Source of the DNA: Ornithodoros turicata
Lineage: Eukaryota; Arthropoda; Arachnida; Ixodida; Argasidae
Assembly (NCBI RefSeq): GCF_037126465.1
Contig: NC_088203.1
Coordinates: 55,279,581-55,343,580 of the forward strand
DNA: 64,000 nucleotides
Reading direction: 5' to 3'
Below the pieces are notes generated by a model that saw only the letters and a list, made by a program, of their open reading frames with translations, was not told the origin of the DNA and did not search any database. Below, piece by piece: positions 22,740-34,460 of this stretch; position 1 is the first letter of the stretch; every line of letters begins with the position of its first letter. Position numbers and translations under genes: made by a program.

Positions 22740-25010
22740 CTTGGGTCTTGACTAATTCCATGGGAGAGACTCAAACACATTTTATTCCGTACCTTATGCA
22801 ATTTATACTGCTTTGGAATACCTTTCCGTTCTTTGCAAGCACACACATTCCCTTGTGCAGTTATCGATGCTACCAGCGACCGTTAAGAGGTTCGTATTAC
22901 GCGCCTCATATTCACCTACGCTGAGACGCCGGAGTGTAGACTTTCTTTTCACCCTGTCTCCCTTGCCCTTTGTGTTTTAAAGCTTCATTGCTGGTTCGTG
23001 AGTCTATCTGTTCATCTCGTCCTGTGTTTTCCCCTCAAGCTCAAGGCAATGTTAATATCAATTCAACACGAGCCAGCTTGCCTGCTCCTGCTATGTTCAT
23101 CGACATTTCCTACGGCAAGTCATGTCCCACCATGCTTCCTGGTTTCCTTGTCAACGATGTCTCTTCAAGATCAAGCCTTCTTTGCACTATGTCGTCTCGG
23201 CATCACCCTGACCCAGCTAGATGTCAACCTGTGTCTATACAGCCTTGCTCTCAGAAAAAAGCCAGCAGATCCAGCCTTCGGTCAAGTATTTTCTTGCAAC
23301 GTACAATGGTCGTCCAAAAGGAAACTGTTACGAGCAACGAGGAACGTTTGTAGTGCCCAACGTGCTGAAATTCACCGACTGATCAAAGGATGTGGACCTT
23401 ATCGTACGGGAATGACTTCATGGCTTTTAAAACTTGGAACTCATATGTCGCCAAACAATTTTGCCATCATTGGTATGTCTTACGGACGTCTTACCGCTCC
23501 TCTCTAAAGGTTCGTGAATCCTGTCAGGGAGCCACCTCTAAAATGACACCCTTGCTTTTGAACCCTCATGGTGTTTCCCTTCAACTTAACACTGAAAAGA
23601 TCTTGAACCGTGGGCCGAAATTTGCTCTTAGTGTTCGCCCCACACGTGTTGCTTTAGCGTCCTCCATCCATAAGATTGTCTCTTCAGCCCCGTCTACCAG
23701 TGACACCCGAGTCTCCCTGACACAACAATGTTTGCAAAAGGTACACTCGGCCCTCAACGTTCCCTCGTTGCCTCTCCTAAAACCTACCGCCTGGCAACTC
23801 AAAGTCAAGCGGGATTTAGCAAAAAATTCCGCTGTCCTTCTCGAGACCGATAAATCCTCCAAGTTCTTTATCTTACCTCAGTCAAGCTTTAATGAGAAAG
23901 CTCTTACCGCTATCTCTTCGGTCCTAAAGCCTTTTGAGGGCAACCTCAAACTTCGTAAACGGAAAGCCTTAGATCTTTTTCTATCCCTGCACTTCAAATT
24001 CTCAACAATTACAAAGATTTCCAGTGCTTCAGCTGATACCTTTTCCGTAAAATGTGTAGTTAAGGATCATAAACCTTCTCAACCGCTTCGAGTCATTGTA
24101 AATGAAAACGGCACATGGCAGAAAGTTACCTCCGACTATATTGAGAATTCTTTGAGATCCATTTTCCTGCCAGACTCTATCAGTATTCGAAATTCTGAGG
24201 ATCTGCTTGATGACATTGTGCCTTATCTCACACAAACTTTCCACTGTATGTCACTTGATATCAAGGACCTCTATTTCTCCCTCGAAACCGCAATCCTATT
24301 TTCCAGATTAAGGGACATCATTGAGAAGAATTTAGTTCGTTTTCAAACAAATGCAGGGATCCCACTTTTCTCCTTTCTCGAACTTTTCAAACTTTACCTT
24401 TCGTCTACAGTTGTCAGCTTCAACTATAGTCTTTTCACACAGTCAAAGGGAATTTGCATTGGTTCTTCAGTCGCACCCAAGCTTAACGAGATTGAGCTTT
24501 CCGCACTCGACCGATCGCTATCCTCCTATTTCAAATCGTCTCGTGGCACAACTCTTGTCCGACGATACGTCGATGATATGTATAATTATTTTAGCGTCAC
24601 ATTCAGACTCCATAACTGAACTCGTAGCCTGTGCACAAAAGACTTGTCCTGAATTGGTCTTTACTTCAGGAGTCCCCTCAAACGGTCGTCTACGTTTCCT
24701 TGACGTAACCTTCATCCTTAGTCCAACTTTGTGTTGGGATTATGGCCGTACTGACCCGAAACCGCTACTGTCAAGGTGGAGGTGTCATCCCAATGCCGTA
24801 AAGTCAGGTATAATCACTTCCGTCTTGGGTTCTGCTGTTAAAAAATCCTGTATCGATAAAGTCCCTACAGCTGTGTCCCAACAAATCAGCCGCCTCAAAG
24901 AAGCTGGCTTCCAGTCGGGTGCAATATATACACACCTGCAAAATCTCAAAGGTCAATTGAAAAACTCAAATTATTTACATTATTGGCCACAAATAATTCT
25001 GTAGGTGATC
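22740..25010 (+). mobile_element. Penelope-like element, truncated
   Basis: A plus-strand retroelement whose RT fits Penelope-like elements. The 5' part (22998-23510) has open frames that may belong to its N-terminus. The expected GIY-YIG endonuclease after the RT thumb is not found before the coding signal stops at 25004, so the element is 3'-incomplete or of an endonuclease-lacking type. Ends were not located exactly. Confidence 0.65.
23390..25004 (+). pseudogene. Penelope-like reverse transcriptase
   Basis: The order of motifs is: KFAL (near 23625), a Lys-rich N-terminal segment (AWQLKVKRDLAKNSAVLLETDKSS within 23790-23860), VVKDHKPSQPLRVIVN (24056-24105), MSLDIKDLYFSLE (24250-24290, catalytic Asp), TQSKGICIGSSVAPKLNEIE (24440-24500), and the palm box VRRYVDDM (about 24560-24580, two catalytic Asp). 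A one-base shift just after YVDDMY near 24590 continues as ILASHSDSITELV and RLRFLDVTF to 25004, which is the thumb. Reverse transcriptases of this class prime at chromosome ends or nicks. The gene is broken by the frameshift and lacks a detectable nuclease. Confidence 0.78.
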
Positions 25011-25237
25011 CGTTACCCTCAACTGTAATAGAAATGGTATAATGGTAATGTATGGTAATGGAATATGTAAATGGTAAGGGGAGCATCATACAAAATCACT
25101 GCGAGACAGAAGTACAGGATAAACAACAGGCATGCTTAATAAACACGTATCACCAGATGCAAACACAAGCTGTCATGTGATGAGCCACAGACTACGAGAG
25201 ACCAAAGCATAGAGAGCTGTGATAGTTCTACCCTTGT

Positions 25238-25842
25238 CACACTGGCTAATTTAGTGTCATTTTCGTGAAGTGCGCTCATCCAAAGCAAATGTCACTTTCA
25301 CTACGTGCTTGCTACATGGGCTTAAGTAAGTGTCACTAAGCGATGATGGCAAGTATAATAGACAAAAATAAATGGCTGCAAAATTTTTAGGTGTGTGACA
25401 CAATACTGTCCTGAGAAAATTTGTTTTATTTCGAAACACTTCCTGCAAACCTTGTTCCAACATTGAACAAATTAGCCTCAAACATGTGCCACAACAAAAA
25501 TACCCGCTGCCATGCCACAGAAATTGCGAATGACGAGTAAAAGACTATTTTTTTGGCACACTCTACTAAAGTAAGATAATGAGCTGCTGAAAATACTTGT
25601 TTAAAAATGTTGTGGCTGTCGGGGTTCATTACTTTTTCACAGCATTTTTACCTGTACCTTCATGCAAGCCGTTGAGGCTACAAACTCGGTCTGCCGCGGG
25701 GTAGTGAAATGAGTCTGGGAAACTCACTAAAGCTTTAGTTCACTTTGTGTCGAGTGTCACTAAAATATGATGTGTGACAGTGCAAAGATAACACTAAGTG
25801 TAAGTGTTGCTCAGTGAAAGTGACACAAAATTAGTCGGTCTG
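25238..25842. mobile_element. Candidate MITE with about 30-bp TIRs
   Basis: The left end CACACTGGCTAATTTAGTGT matches the right end read inverted, CAGACCGACTAATTTTGTGT, and similarity continues through CACTTTC. Length 605 bp, no coding capacity, AT-rich. I see no clear target duplication next to the ends, so superfamily is open and exact ends may be off by a few bases. Confidence 0.55.
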
Positions 25843-26239
25843 ACTGGAGTATTACTAAAAGCATGTAATTACGCTGTGCCCTTAAAACTACACAAGGCAA
25901 CAAAAGGAGGTCTTCAAACAACTACAGACATTCCAAAACACACTGATCGTGCACAATACAGAGGAATGTCTTGTCGTTCACAGTCAGTGTATCACATTTT
26001 TCAGCATGAAAGACGTTTACGCAGACCTGATCTGCAGTGGGGACAACCTCAACAAATCCGCATCTTTCATTCTGAGCAGTAAGGAGGTTTAACACATTCC
26101 CTTTTGGTTCTAAGACACGTAGGAGTATCTTGATCATAGCATGTCGACTACAGTTGCAAGACCCCACCTGTTAACAACAGACCATTATATCTACTATGCG
26201 CCCAAACTTCCTTTCAGCAAAAATGTATGAATTGTTCCT

Positions 26240-28388
26240 TCATGACTTATCAAGAGCTGCTGTGCAGAAACTGAAATTACTTATGCCTATTCTGTGAAAG
26301 TGCATGCCTTCTCCATCACGCTCCCCCTTACCAAAGAGGATAGCTCCTGAGATGTTTTTTGCAAGGTTCCACAGTTTGTGTCCTCGAATGAGGTCAGAGA
26401 TGAAGTCCTTAGAGTAACTTGTGTGGGAAGTGTCTACATGGAAGGTTCCCATCAATGCTCGCAATGACCGACGTATAAGGTACTTCTCTACTATCTGTGT
26501 CTGAACGTAACGTGTGCCATTGACATACCCAAGGAGCTCAGCATTCATGCCCTCATAACAAAAGCACGAGATACCCCAAAGTGGCCCCCATTTTGCAACA
26601 CAATCAACTAGGTGCAACAGCAGATGAGTGTTGTGCTTCATGGCACCTCTACCGTACAAACTTTGATATTCTCTCAGAAATGACACCATTTGTTTCTGAA
26701 CCATGGGCAACCTGGCAACGGCTACAGTCTTTCCATGTAGAATGTGCATCACTTCCACAAATTTCAGCCAGTTGATGAAGTATTTTTTGGGGAGTAGACC
26801 TTTCCTTATAACTGGTGAATAGAACAGAAGCCAGTTTCTCCACTCGGACGCCTTCAAGTGCTTCCAGTCCGTGATTGACCTTGGAAGAGGTGTCACCTCC
26901 CACACAACCTTCATGCCCGCAAGACGTATCGACCTCTGCCACCTTATCACCGATCTGGTAGGGATGTGTCCTTCCCTTCTGTCTGAACCAGAGCCTTGCA
27001 GTGCTTCTTACAAATTCAAGACAGACAGCGTGCATGTGGTCTACCACAAAATTGAGAGGAAATAAAAAATATGCAAGCTGCAGAAGGACTGTTGCTCCTT
27101 TTATGCCACACTTTGGCACAGCATCCCCACTGGCTTCTGCATCAGCAGCATTTTTGCGAAATGAGGCGTCGGTTCTCTTCTTTGGCTGTTTGTCCCCAAC
27201 TGGATATACCCTTGAGTGACCGCTGTCGATCACCTCACCGCTATGTTCACACCACAGACACCCGTGTAGCCCATTAAACTGAGCCATATTTGCCACGTCC
27301 CGTAAACACCCTGGACGAAATCTTCTCTCCAGATGAATCCGTCCACGAAAAAGGTTGTCTTGACAAGCGGTTCACTTCTTCCACGTATGGCTGGAGAAAA
27401 GTGTTCATCTCTGGCTTGCACGTGCCGAACTAGAGGCCAGCAATGACTATATTCTTCTGTTTATCTTTAATTGGCAGTTCATTTATCTGCAACTGCAATG
27501 GCCAGATTGAATAGTTCGATGCTTCAAAGACGGGGACGCCATCAGTACCCCAAGACACAGTGAGGTCGTAGTCTGACAACGGGAGATTGGCATATACAGT
27601 ACTGAGTTATATCGCCAACTTCCCACTTTGGAGTTCGTAGCTCTCTCCGCACAATGCCAAAGTGTTCAAGCACAGAGCGCAGCTGGGCTTCGATATTCAG
27701 CAATAGGAAATAAAAACCATCTTTCAGAAGTTCAGAGGCACTTCGGCTAAGGCCACATTTCGAACAGTTCACCACCTGAGCACCTGTTGCTGCGCCAAGA
27801 CCGCTTTTGCACGCTGGACAGTAAAGGTATGATGTTGCAGAATCAGTTGATTCGCAGAACACCTTGAAAAAGTGGTACTTGGAGAGTGGTATTGTGACAT
27901 CCTTTGGCAGGTGAAGTTGAATTAGCTTGAGAAGGTCCTCTGTAGCTTGCTTCGATGAGGAGTACCTCAAAGCATGTGTCATGACCAGAAGCATGCTTTC
28001 TCCCTTTGTGAGTTTTGCATTGCTGTACAGCTCTTCTTTCTGAAAATCAATCAAGAAGTCTCAGACATGTGTGGATGTTAACGTCAACAAAGGACACCAG
28101 TCAGTTTCCTTATTTATTGGTTGTGCAACGTGTTTAGCAATTTTAGTATCTCCGCTCATGCAAACATCGGCTTACACTTACGAGTTCGGGCATGTGTTCC
28201 TGACCTTGATGAGCAGTCGGCTGGTCCATCTCATTGTCAGAATCGTCATCATCGGTACTTTCTTGAGAGGAGGATTCTTCATCTGATGTAGTACGTGAAC
28301 TGGCATCCTCTGATTCAATGTGTTGTCTGACTGAGTTTACATCCTGTGTGCAATTGTGAAAATATTTCGGCATTATTACCATGAACAA
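26240..28388 (-). pseudogene. EnSpm/CACTA-like transposase gene, decayed
   Basis: On the minus strand an acidic segment (28388-28143, DDDDSDNEMD) is followed by a helical and zinc-ribbon block (28054-27542: CPACKSGLG, then CSKCGLS). Next comes VPVFEASNYSIWPLQLQINELP with IAGL stop FG (TAG near 27428, where LWFG is expected). Then MAQFNGLHGCLWCEHSGE (27296-27230), a basic region ending in FPLNFVVDHMHAVCLEFV, and a C-terminal block LPRSITDWKHLKASEWRNWL and MKHNTHLLLHLVDCV (26950-26240). These resemble animal proteins related to EnSpm/CACTA transposases. Frame changes are needed near 27300 and 26900. No terminal repeats were found, so element boundaries are unknown. Confidence 0.65.
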
Positions 28389-28551
28389 AATTCCTACTTC
28401 AGCGCAAATTTTTTTGTACCTGCTCGCATTGTACAGAACATGCAGGAATTAAAGGTTCCAAGTTCCTGTCTCCCTTTAGAGGAGCATGACAACGTGCACT
28501 TCGGCTAAATGGAAATCTCGGTGCGCCTTGCGCTCTCAAAGCTACAGGCTT

Positions 28552-31470
28552 AATAATAATAATAATGTTTTATTGGTGCCCAAGAACGGTCGTGACGACC
28601 CTAATGTTGGCGCACACGAATACAATACAATGCACTACAAATAGACCCAATATACATACAAATACAGTAATACAATATGCACTAACAACAAGACACGATC
28701 TACGCGGTCACACACAAAAAAACAAAAACAAAAGAGACTGTACATGAAGAAAAAAAAAATACATGACTTAAATTGAAAACGAACACGCGCACATTGTAAT
28801 GTGAGAAACACATGCAATCGCACTGCAACAAAAGGGAAATTATCTGAAAAAGTCAAAGAAAAGAAATCTCCGAAAAATGAGAAGAGATATGACACCTGAA
28901 TGATGTACATGATGCTGAAAAAATATGAAGAGATGAAGGGAGCGAGTTAAACAAGATTTGGCATCGTGTAAGGGGGTCATTAGGACAGCAGTGGTTGACA
29001 TAGAACGTTGGGGGGTTCCGCAGAGTAGCACGCGGGAGACAAAAATTTAGGCGGCCTAACAGAAAAGGGGAATCAAATATTGAGTGCACACATTTATAAA
29101 GAAACATCATGTCATGAATGTGGCGGCGGTTAACAAGAGGAAGCAAGTGCAGGTAATTTGAAAGCTTGTCATAGTCATACGATAAAAATGCGGGGACATT
29201 CCGCAAGAAACGCGAATGAATAATATGAAGTGCCCTCTTTTGCAGAGCTTCAAGACGTTTGATATCGGTGGCACATAAAGCATTCCATACCACTGACGCA
29301 TATTCAAGTCGGGGAAGAACGCAAGCTTTATAGAGAGTAAGAAATACCGTGTGAGAAGAAAACATTTTACAGCTGTAGGTGAGCAAACCAAGCATACGCA
29401 GAGCAGCAGAACGAATTGCTCTCACATGCTCATGAAATTGAAGCTTCGCATCAAAGACAACACCGAGATCACGAATGCCGTCGACTCGGGCTATTTCGCC
29501 ATTAGAAAAGTACTGAAATCGGGTTACTTGAGACTTGCGCGTGAATGAGATAACTTTAGTTTTTGACCTGTTGATTTTGAGGAAATTAAAAGTACACCAA
29601 GAAATAACATTGTAAACATCCTCCTGAAGCAGTAAGCAATCAGAAGGCGAGGTTATGCGTTTCATTATTTTGAAGTCATCAGCATACTGTAGCATGGTGG
29701 AATGTTTAACACAAGATACAACATCATTAATAAAAATATTAAACAGTAGAGGTCCGAGATTTGACCCTTGGGGTACACCAGACGTAGAAACATAGGTATC
29801 AGAGTAGGATCCGGACACACACACAGAGTATAAGCGATGCCGTAAGTACGAGGTAGAGAAACATACAAGAGTGTCAGAAACACCATATAAACCAAGCTTA
29901 CGAAGGAGCAGATCATGGTTCATTAAGTCAAATGCTTTCGAGACGTCAAAATAGATTCATCCATTTGACCACGAGAAAGAACCGCTGGGGAACAGACTGA
30001 CATGAATGATACAAGATTTGTGACTGTTGATCTCCCAGGCATAAAGCCATGCTGACTGTCTGCAATTTTGCGCTTGAAGAACGAGGACAGATTAATATAA
30101 ATAATGTGTTCAAAGACTTTGGAGCAGGCGCATAAAATACTCATAGGGCTATAATTAGTAACAATGTTATGGCTGCCCGATTTATGGACAGGAATGACCA
30201 GGGAAGACTTCCACGGTTGTGGAAAAGTATTTCGTTTAAGAGAAAGATTAAATATGAATACGAGCACAGGATGCCGTCTGGTCCCGGTGTCGTTGTGGGC
30301 CTTAGTTTACGAATTGAATTGTGGACATCATTCTCAGTAATAGCAAACGAGGACAGATGATCACCGTGCATTTGCGTAAAAGAAAAGGCAGCATCTGTGC
30401 TGGCCGAGTCATCAAACACAGATGAAAAGTGTGACGCAAAGATATTTGCCACGACAGGCGGATTGCATTGCATCACATTACCGTCAAACAGAGACATAGT
30501 ACTAGCATTCTCACGCTTACATTGTTTATGCCAGGTCCAAAAATTACGTGGATTGCTTTTTACGTCATCTTGAATCCCTTCCAAATACGCATTACGGTCT
30601 GAGTCAGCAGACTTCTTGAAGAGCCGCCGAAAAACAGCAAATTGTTCATAGTCAAACGCTCTTCCAAATTTCTTAAATCTTCTATGAAAATATCTCTTTT
30701 TGCTAAGATAACTGCGTGTGAGAGCAGAAAACCAAATTGGGTATTTGCGCCGACGTGGTATGGTATATGGGACAAACTCAGAAATAGCATTTCTAATATT
30801 GTTGGTGAAATTCAACACTGCATCATCAGGATCAATACAGTTATACACAGAGGAGAAATCGCATGCCGCAAAATGGTGATAACAGTCCAACATAATCTCC
30901 CTTACGCAGATCCATCGAGGTGTAGATTACAATGAATGTACGCGCGCACAAAAACAGAAGAGAGAGGGGAGGATGGTAAGTGTCAACGGGAACAATGGGC
31001 GAAACTGAACACACCAAAGAAACATCAAAGTTTGAAAAACACAAGTCTAGAAAATTACCATCCTTGTTAGGTATGTTGTTCAACTGAGCTAGTTGATGAA
31101 AGCGCGCGAAATCAAGAAGAACATTTCCCAGATGAAACGCAGAACAATTACGTGACAATCTGTCATTAATGAAGTCAACACCAGGAGCATTAAAGTCACC
31201 AAGAATTAGAACTTTGGAATTAACATTCATAAGCTTCTGCCCTATTGCGAGTAAATAGTTTTCAATAACAGTTACGTTAGAACCTGTAGAAAAATAATGC
31301 ACACCTATTAAGATTCTGTCGTTATCAACGAAAGCAACATTCAAACCAAACACATTCCGGCACAAGTTCCAGATCAGAGCGACGAGATACATTGAAATGA
31401 GACCGAACAGCAATAAGTGAACCACCACCCCTCTCATTTTGAGTTTGACAGCGATCGGACCTATACGCTT
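28552..31470 (-). mobile_element. 5'-truncated CR1/L2/Jockey-type LINE
   Basis: A non-LTR element on the minus strand, ending in an (ATT)n tail (plus strand aataataataat at 28555-28566), typical of CR1/L2-like LINEs with microsatellite tails. The 5' end lies within the endonuclease near 31470-31500, so ORF1 is lost. No RNase H is present. The flanking duplication was not determined. Confidence 0.8.
28853..31450 (-). pseudogene. LINE ORF2: endonuclease and reverse transcriptase
   Basis: The endonuclease begins near 31450 (CQTQNERGGGSLIAVRSHFN), shifts frame near 31320, and continues with NDRILIGVHYF, ILGDFNAPGVDF and a LINE-like connector (30893-30141: SYLSKKRYFHRRFKK and IRKLRPTTTPGPDGI). 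The RT follows with IADSQHGFMPGRSTVTNL and, after a frame change near 29950, a 356-codon frame (29923-28853) holding SGVPQGSNLGPLLFNIFIND, QYADDFKIM and the thumb (LPRLEYASVVWNAL). It ends near the 3' tail. The two frame changes and the missing 5' part make it inactive. Confidence 0.82.
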
Positions 31471-31579
31471 CGTGCAAAGCGTCCGCCGCGCCACGGAGAA
31501 TCCTGGCGGCAGCCATAAGAACTTGTTGTGTGAGTCCGCTCGGTTCTCGAGGGTTATTCGTACGCTTTCGATATTCACC

Positions 31580-32280
31580 TTACTTCGGTGACGCCGCGCC
31601 TGAGTTGATAGCTGCCAAAAGTAATGCCGCAACGAACTGTTGCGTCGTTGGGTGCACAAATACGTACGAGAACGTCGGGCGTAGCAAAAAAATGGTCCCT
31701 GGTTGTGTGGGCAGAAAAATGGTCCCACATGTTCCTGCGCGCCCAAAAATACAGGGGCGTGGTTGCGGATAACTGATGAAACAAATCACAGCCGACCGAG
31801 TGTTACCACTCGCTCTCCCCATTCGTTGAAAAACGAGGCATAGGCCTTTTTCATCTGTTAATAGATAATAAAATCTGCAGGTCATTCAATGAGTAACATA
31901 AAAGCGACATAATTCGCAGCACTAGTTCGCTAGCGATATCGTTCGCTGGATGCTAGTATTTCTCTACTGTTGGTCAGACACCAGTTTTGAGTTTATAAGT
32001 TTGAGCTTCATTGTAAAAGAAGAAAATAAAAGGAGACACGAGTTTTACAATGGACCTTTTCCAGTTGGACGTGCGACGCATGCGCGAGCAGCGCGGCGCG
32101 GCCACCATCATCTTTGGTGGCTCTCGGTGGTCAGAATAGCACGGCCGGGGCGCTTTTGTTTCGCGTATTCCGTGCGAAAAATGCAACCAAACGATGCGCT
32201 GCCGTTGGTTGCACAAGTGCATGTAGCTCTTGCTGCCTTATTTTAGCCTTCTTATCTTCAGCTTCATGGGTTGTTTTTGT
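31580..32280 (+). other. Possible THAP half-fingers, very degraded
   Basis: On the plus strand CCVVGCTNTYENVG at about 31638-31680 and CAAVGCTSAC at about 32190-32230 resemble the first Cys pair of THAP domains. No downstream Cys-His half, catalytic core or terminal repeat follows, so they may be chance or relics of THAP transposons. Confidence 0.3.
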
Positions 32281-32283
32281 TCG

Positions 32284-32526
32284 TCAACCACATAAAAGCC
32301 ATTCTTGTACCGCTGAAAGGGCACACACCCTACCCATTCTGTGTACAGAAACCCTAGAGTTGTTTAATGTGTCTGGTACGACTGTTGCCTTGTAAAAGTA
32401 TACTAGGCCCTCATGGACCTTGTTCCACATTTCTTTGCCGTTATCTGAAGGAACATCCGCCATAAACTTGCCCGTAAACACATTCCTCATGCTAACCCAC
32501 TTTTTCACGTCCAAAAAGCGGTCCAA
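32284..32526 (-). pseudogene. Unidentified coding fragment
   Basis: An open frame of 80 codons contains FLDVKKW, MWNKVHEGLVYFYKA and NNSRVSVHRMG. The composition looks protein-like and resembles terminal parts of transposon proteins, but I cannot place the family. It shows no start context and no catalytic motif. Confidence 0.3.
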
Positions 32527-32699
32527 GAGCCTGGGTTGTTCACCCTAGCCCGTTCGACCACTTGACAGGTTTTTCTGCTCTGACACATAGTGACTAAACA
32601 TGCCATATATGATTTTCCCCCATAATCCCCAACACTTTGTCAAATAATAATTGATTTCAGATAATAAATATTTTTATAAATAAATAAAATAATTATATG

Positions 32700-33195
32700 A
32701 CACTTTTCGATGATTTATTCGCGTCGAATGTGGACAAATCTCAGCAACGTATTATTAATGCTTGTATTTAACTGACCATTGTATAAGAGAAAGAATGGTT
32801 TTGGTCTATTTACTTTGCACATATGTTCAAGTGAATCTAAATTTCCTCTTCTAACATACATGTTAGTGAAGAAGTCCTTCGTAACCTAGACAATATAAGC
32901 CGGGGAGCAGATCCTTGTACTGTCTTTTCTTTTCTTCTTTTTTGATAGCCTGCATGTGTAGGGACCCACAGTGCAGATGCATACTCTAAACAAGGTTGAA
33001 CGAAGGTTTTATATGCCTGACAATTCAATATCTTTCGTTGAACCATGGCGAAATTTCCCTCTGAGCATCCACAGACTTTAAGTGGCTTTCGCGCATATAT
33101 GGCTATCCCATTCCAGATCGTTCCCTTTAAATATGCCGCCAGCAATGAGAAGGGTGCCCAGAGGAAGCACGGATTATTGGCTGTGCTCAACATGA
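32700..33195 (-). mobile_element. LINE 3' fragment (RT thumb and C-terminus)
   Basis: The minus strand reads AYKTFVQPCLEYASALWVP, the conserved post-palm region of CR1/L2-type reverse transcriptases, followed by a degenerate C-terminus and an AT-rich end with ATTTATTTATAAA near 32670-32690. The palm domain and everything upstream are missing. It lies on the same strand as the ORF1 at 34461-35426 and the LINE at 28552-31470, and could be the 3' end of the former after internal loss. Confidence 0.6.
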
Positions 33196-33199
33196 GGCC

Positions 33200-34460
33200 A
33201 TTTTCTTCAAGATGTGTCCTACTGGTACGCCGGATTGTTCCACACTGTTCTATTCAACTGTGCTGTTCGTGAAAGACAAAGATATGCAAATAACCCGTGG
33301 TCTCCCCTCTTCAACGGAAAAAGCAAAGAAAAAAGAAAGCAAGCAGATGACACTGGTTGCCTGCTCAGTGGCTCAGAGAGTACCGTCAAAAGTTACAGAA
33401 AAATAGGCGTGAACAACACACTGAACTCCTTTCGAAAAAATGTATTTAGAACAAACGGTGTCGAACAACCGGCTTTCGACCAAACGGAGTTCGATCAGAT
33501 GGCTCCAATCACACGGCGTTTGACCAAATGTGCAGACACCGCGCGTCGCGCGAGCCACCAACCGTGTTTCCGACTCCTCCCGCTAGAGGCGCATTGTCCC
33601 CTGCACCTTTTCCGTGTTGATGTCTATGGACAATGAAAGCTGTTGCCCTCTCATTCGGTGATTCATTGGCTATTCTACTCCGCTTCTGCTGACCTAGAAA
33701 GTATGACAGAACAACTGTAAAAGCTGCCTGACCAACAATAGGAAAACATTAGCTTGAATTGGGAATCGTAACATTAGGTTGAATTGGGAACTACATCCAA
33801 CGACCCCCCCCCCCCCCCCATACAGCAAGTGTGAGATGGGAGCCAGGCGGCAATGCGCTCAATACAGCCGGTGCAGCGAATGTCATCGCCTTCCCGCCAA
33901 ATCCGCACGAAGTGGACAGGAGTAGAAGATGGGTGTGGGCCTTCAAACGTACGTGTCACAAAATAAGCTACTCCATGAATTCCGTCTTTTTTTGGCCAAT
34001 GATCCTAATTGATTGCCGTAATCAGACCGTATATCGTTCGTGATGTATGTTTTCAATTCAGACATGAACTTCCAACTAGCTTGGACCTTGTCGCTTTGTC
34101 CCGCTCAGATAATGAGACTTCAGCATCCTTTTGGTGTGGGTGCAACCTTTGCAAAGTTACTGTAAAAGGTATAAAAGAAAACACATGCAAGTGCGGTGCG
34201 CAGGAGGAAAAGCTCAAAAAATTGTAATAACGCTGACAAACCTGCTTCTGCATATGGTCTTATGCCTTACTGACCGCTGAGGACAGAAATTAGTCGTTCT
34301 CAGTTTAAAGCGATTGAAACCGGCAAAACTACACAACCGATTCACACATTTTTGATCTGCATGACGCCCGCCACATACACTTTTGACTGGTTCCGATATC
34401 GGACGACTCACACAAAAAGTTCGCTTTCCCACCGCTACATGGCCACGCGAAGCGACACCT
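33200..34460. other. Non-coding repeat-like stretch with C-run
   Basis: The segment 33420-33530 has repeated phrases (cgaacaaccgg, cgaccaaacgg, tttgaccaaatg) like a degenerate short tandem repeat. A run of 16 C lies at about 33805-33820. Short frames have no recognisable domain. Confidence 0.4.

Noticed and set aside
31580..31784. Complete THAP gene on plus strand
   Set aside because: Only the first Cys pair is recognisable; no second half or core follows.
33805..33820. C-run as a functional element (also 46396-46416 and 51160-51175)
   Set aside because: Homopolymers with no associated structure; likely slippage or assembly noise.
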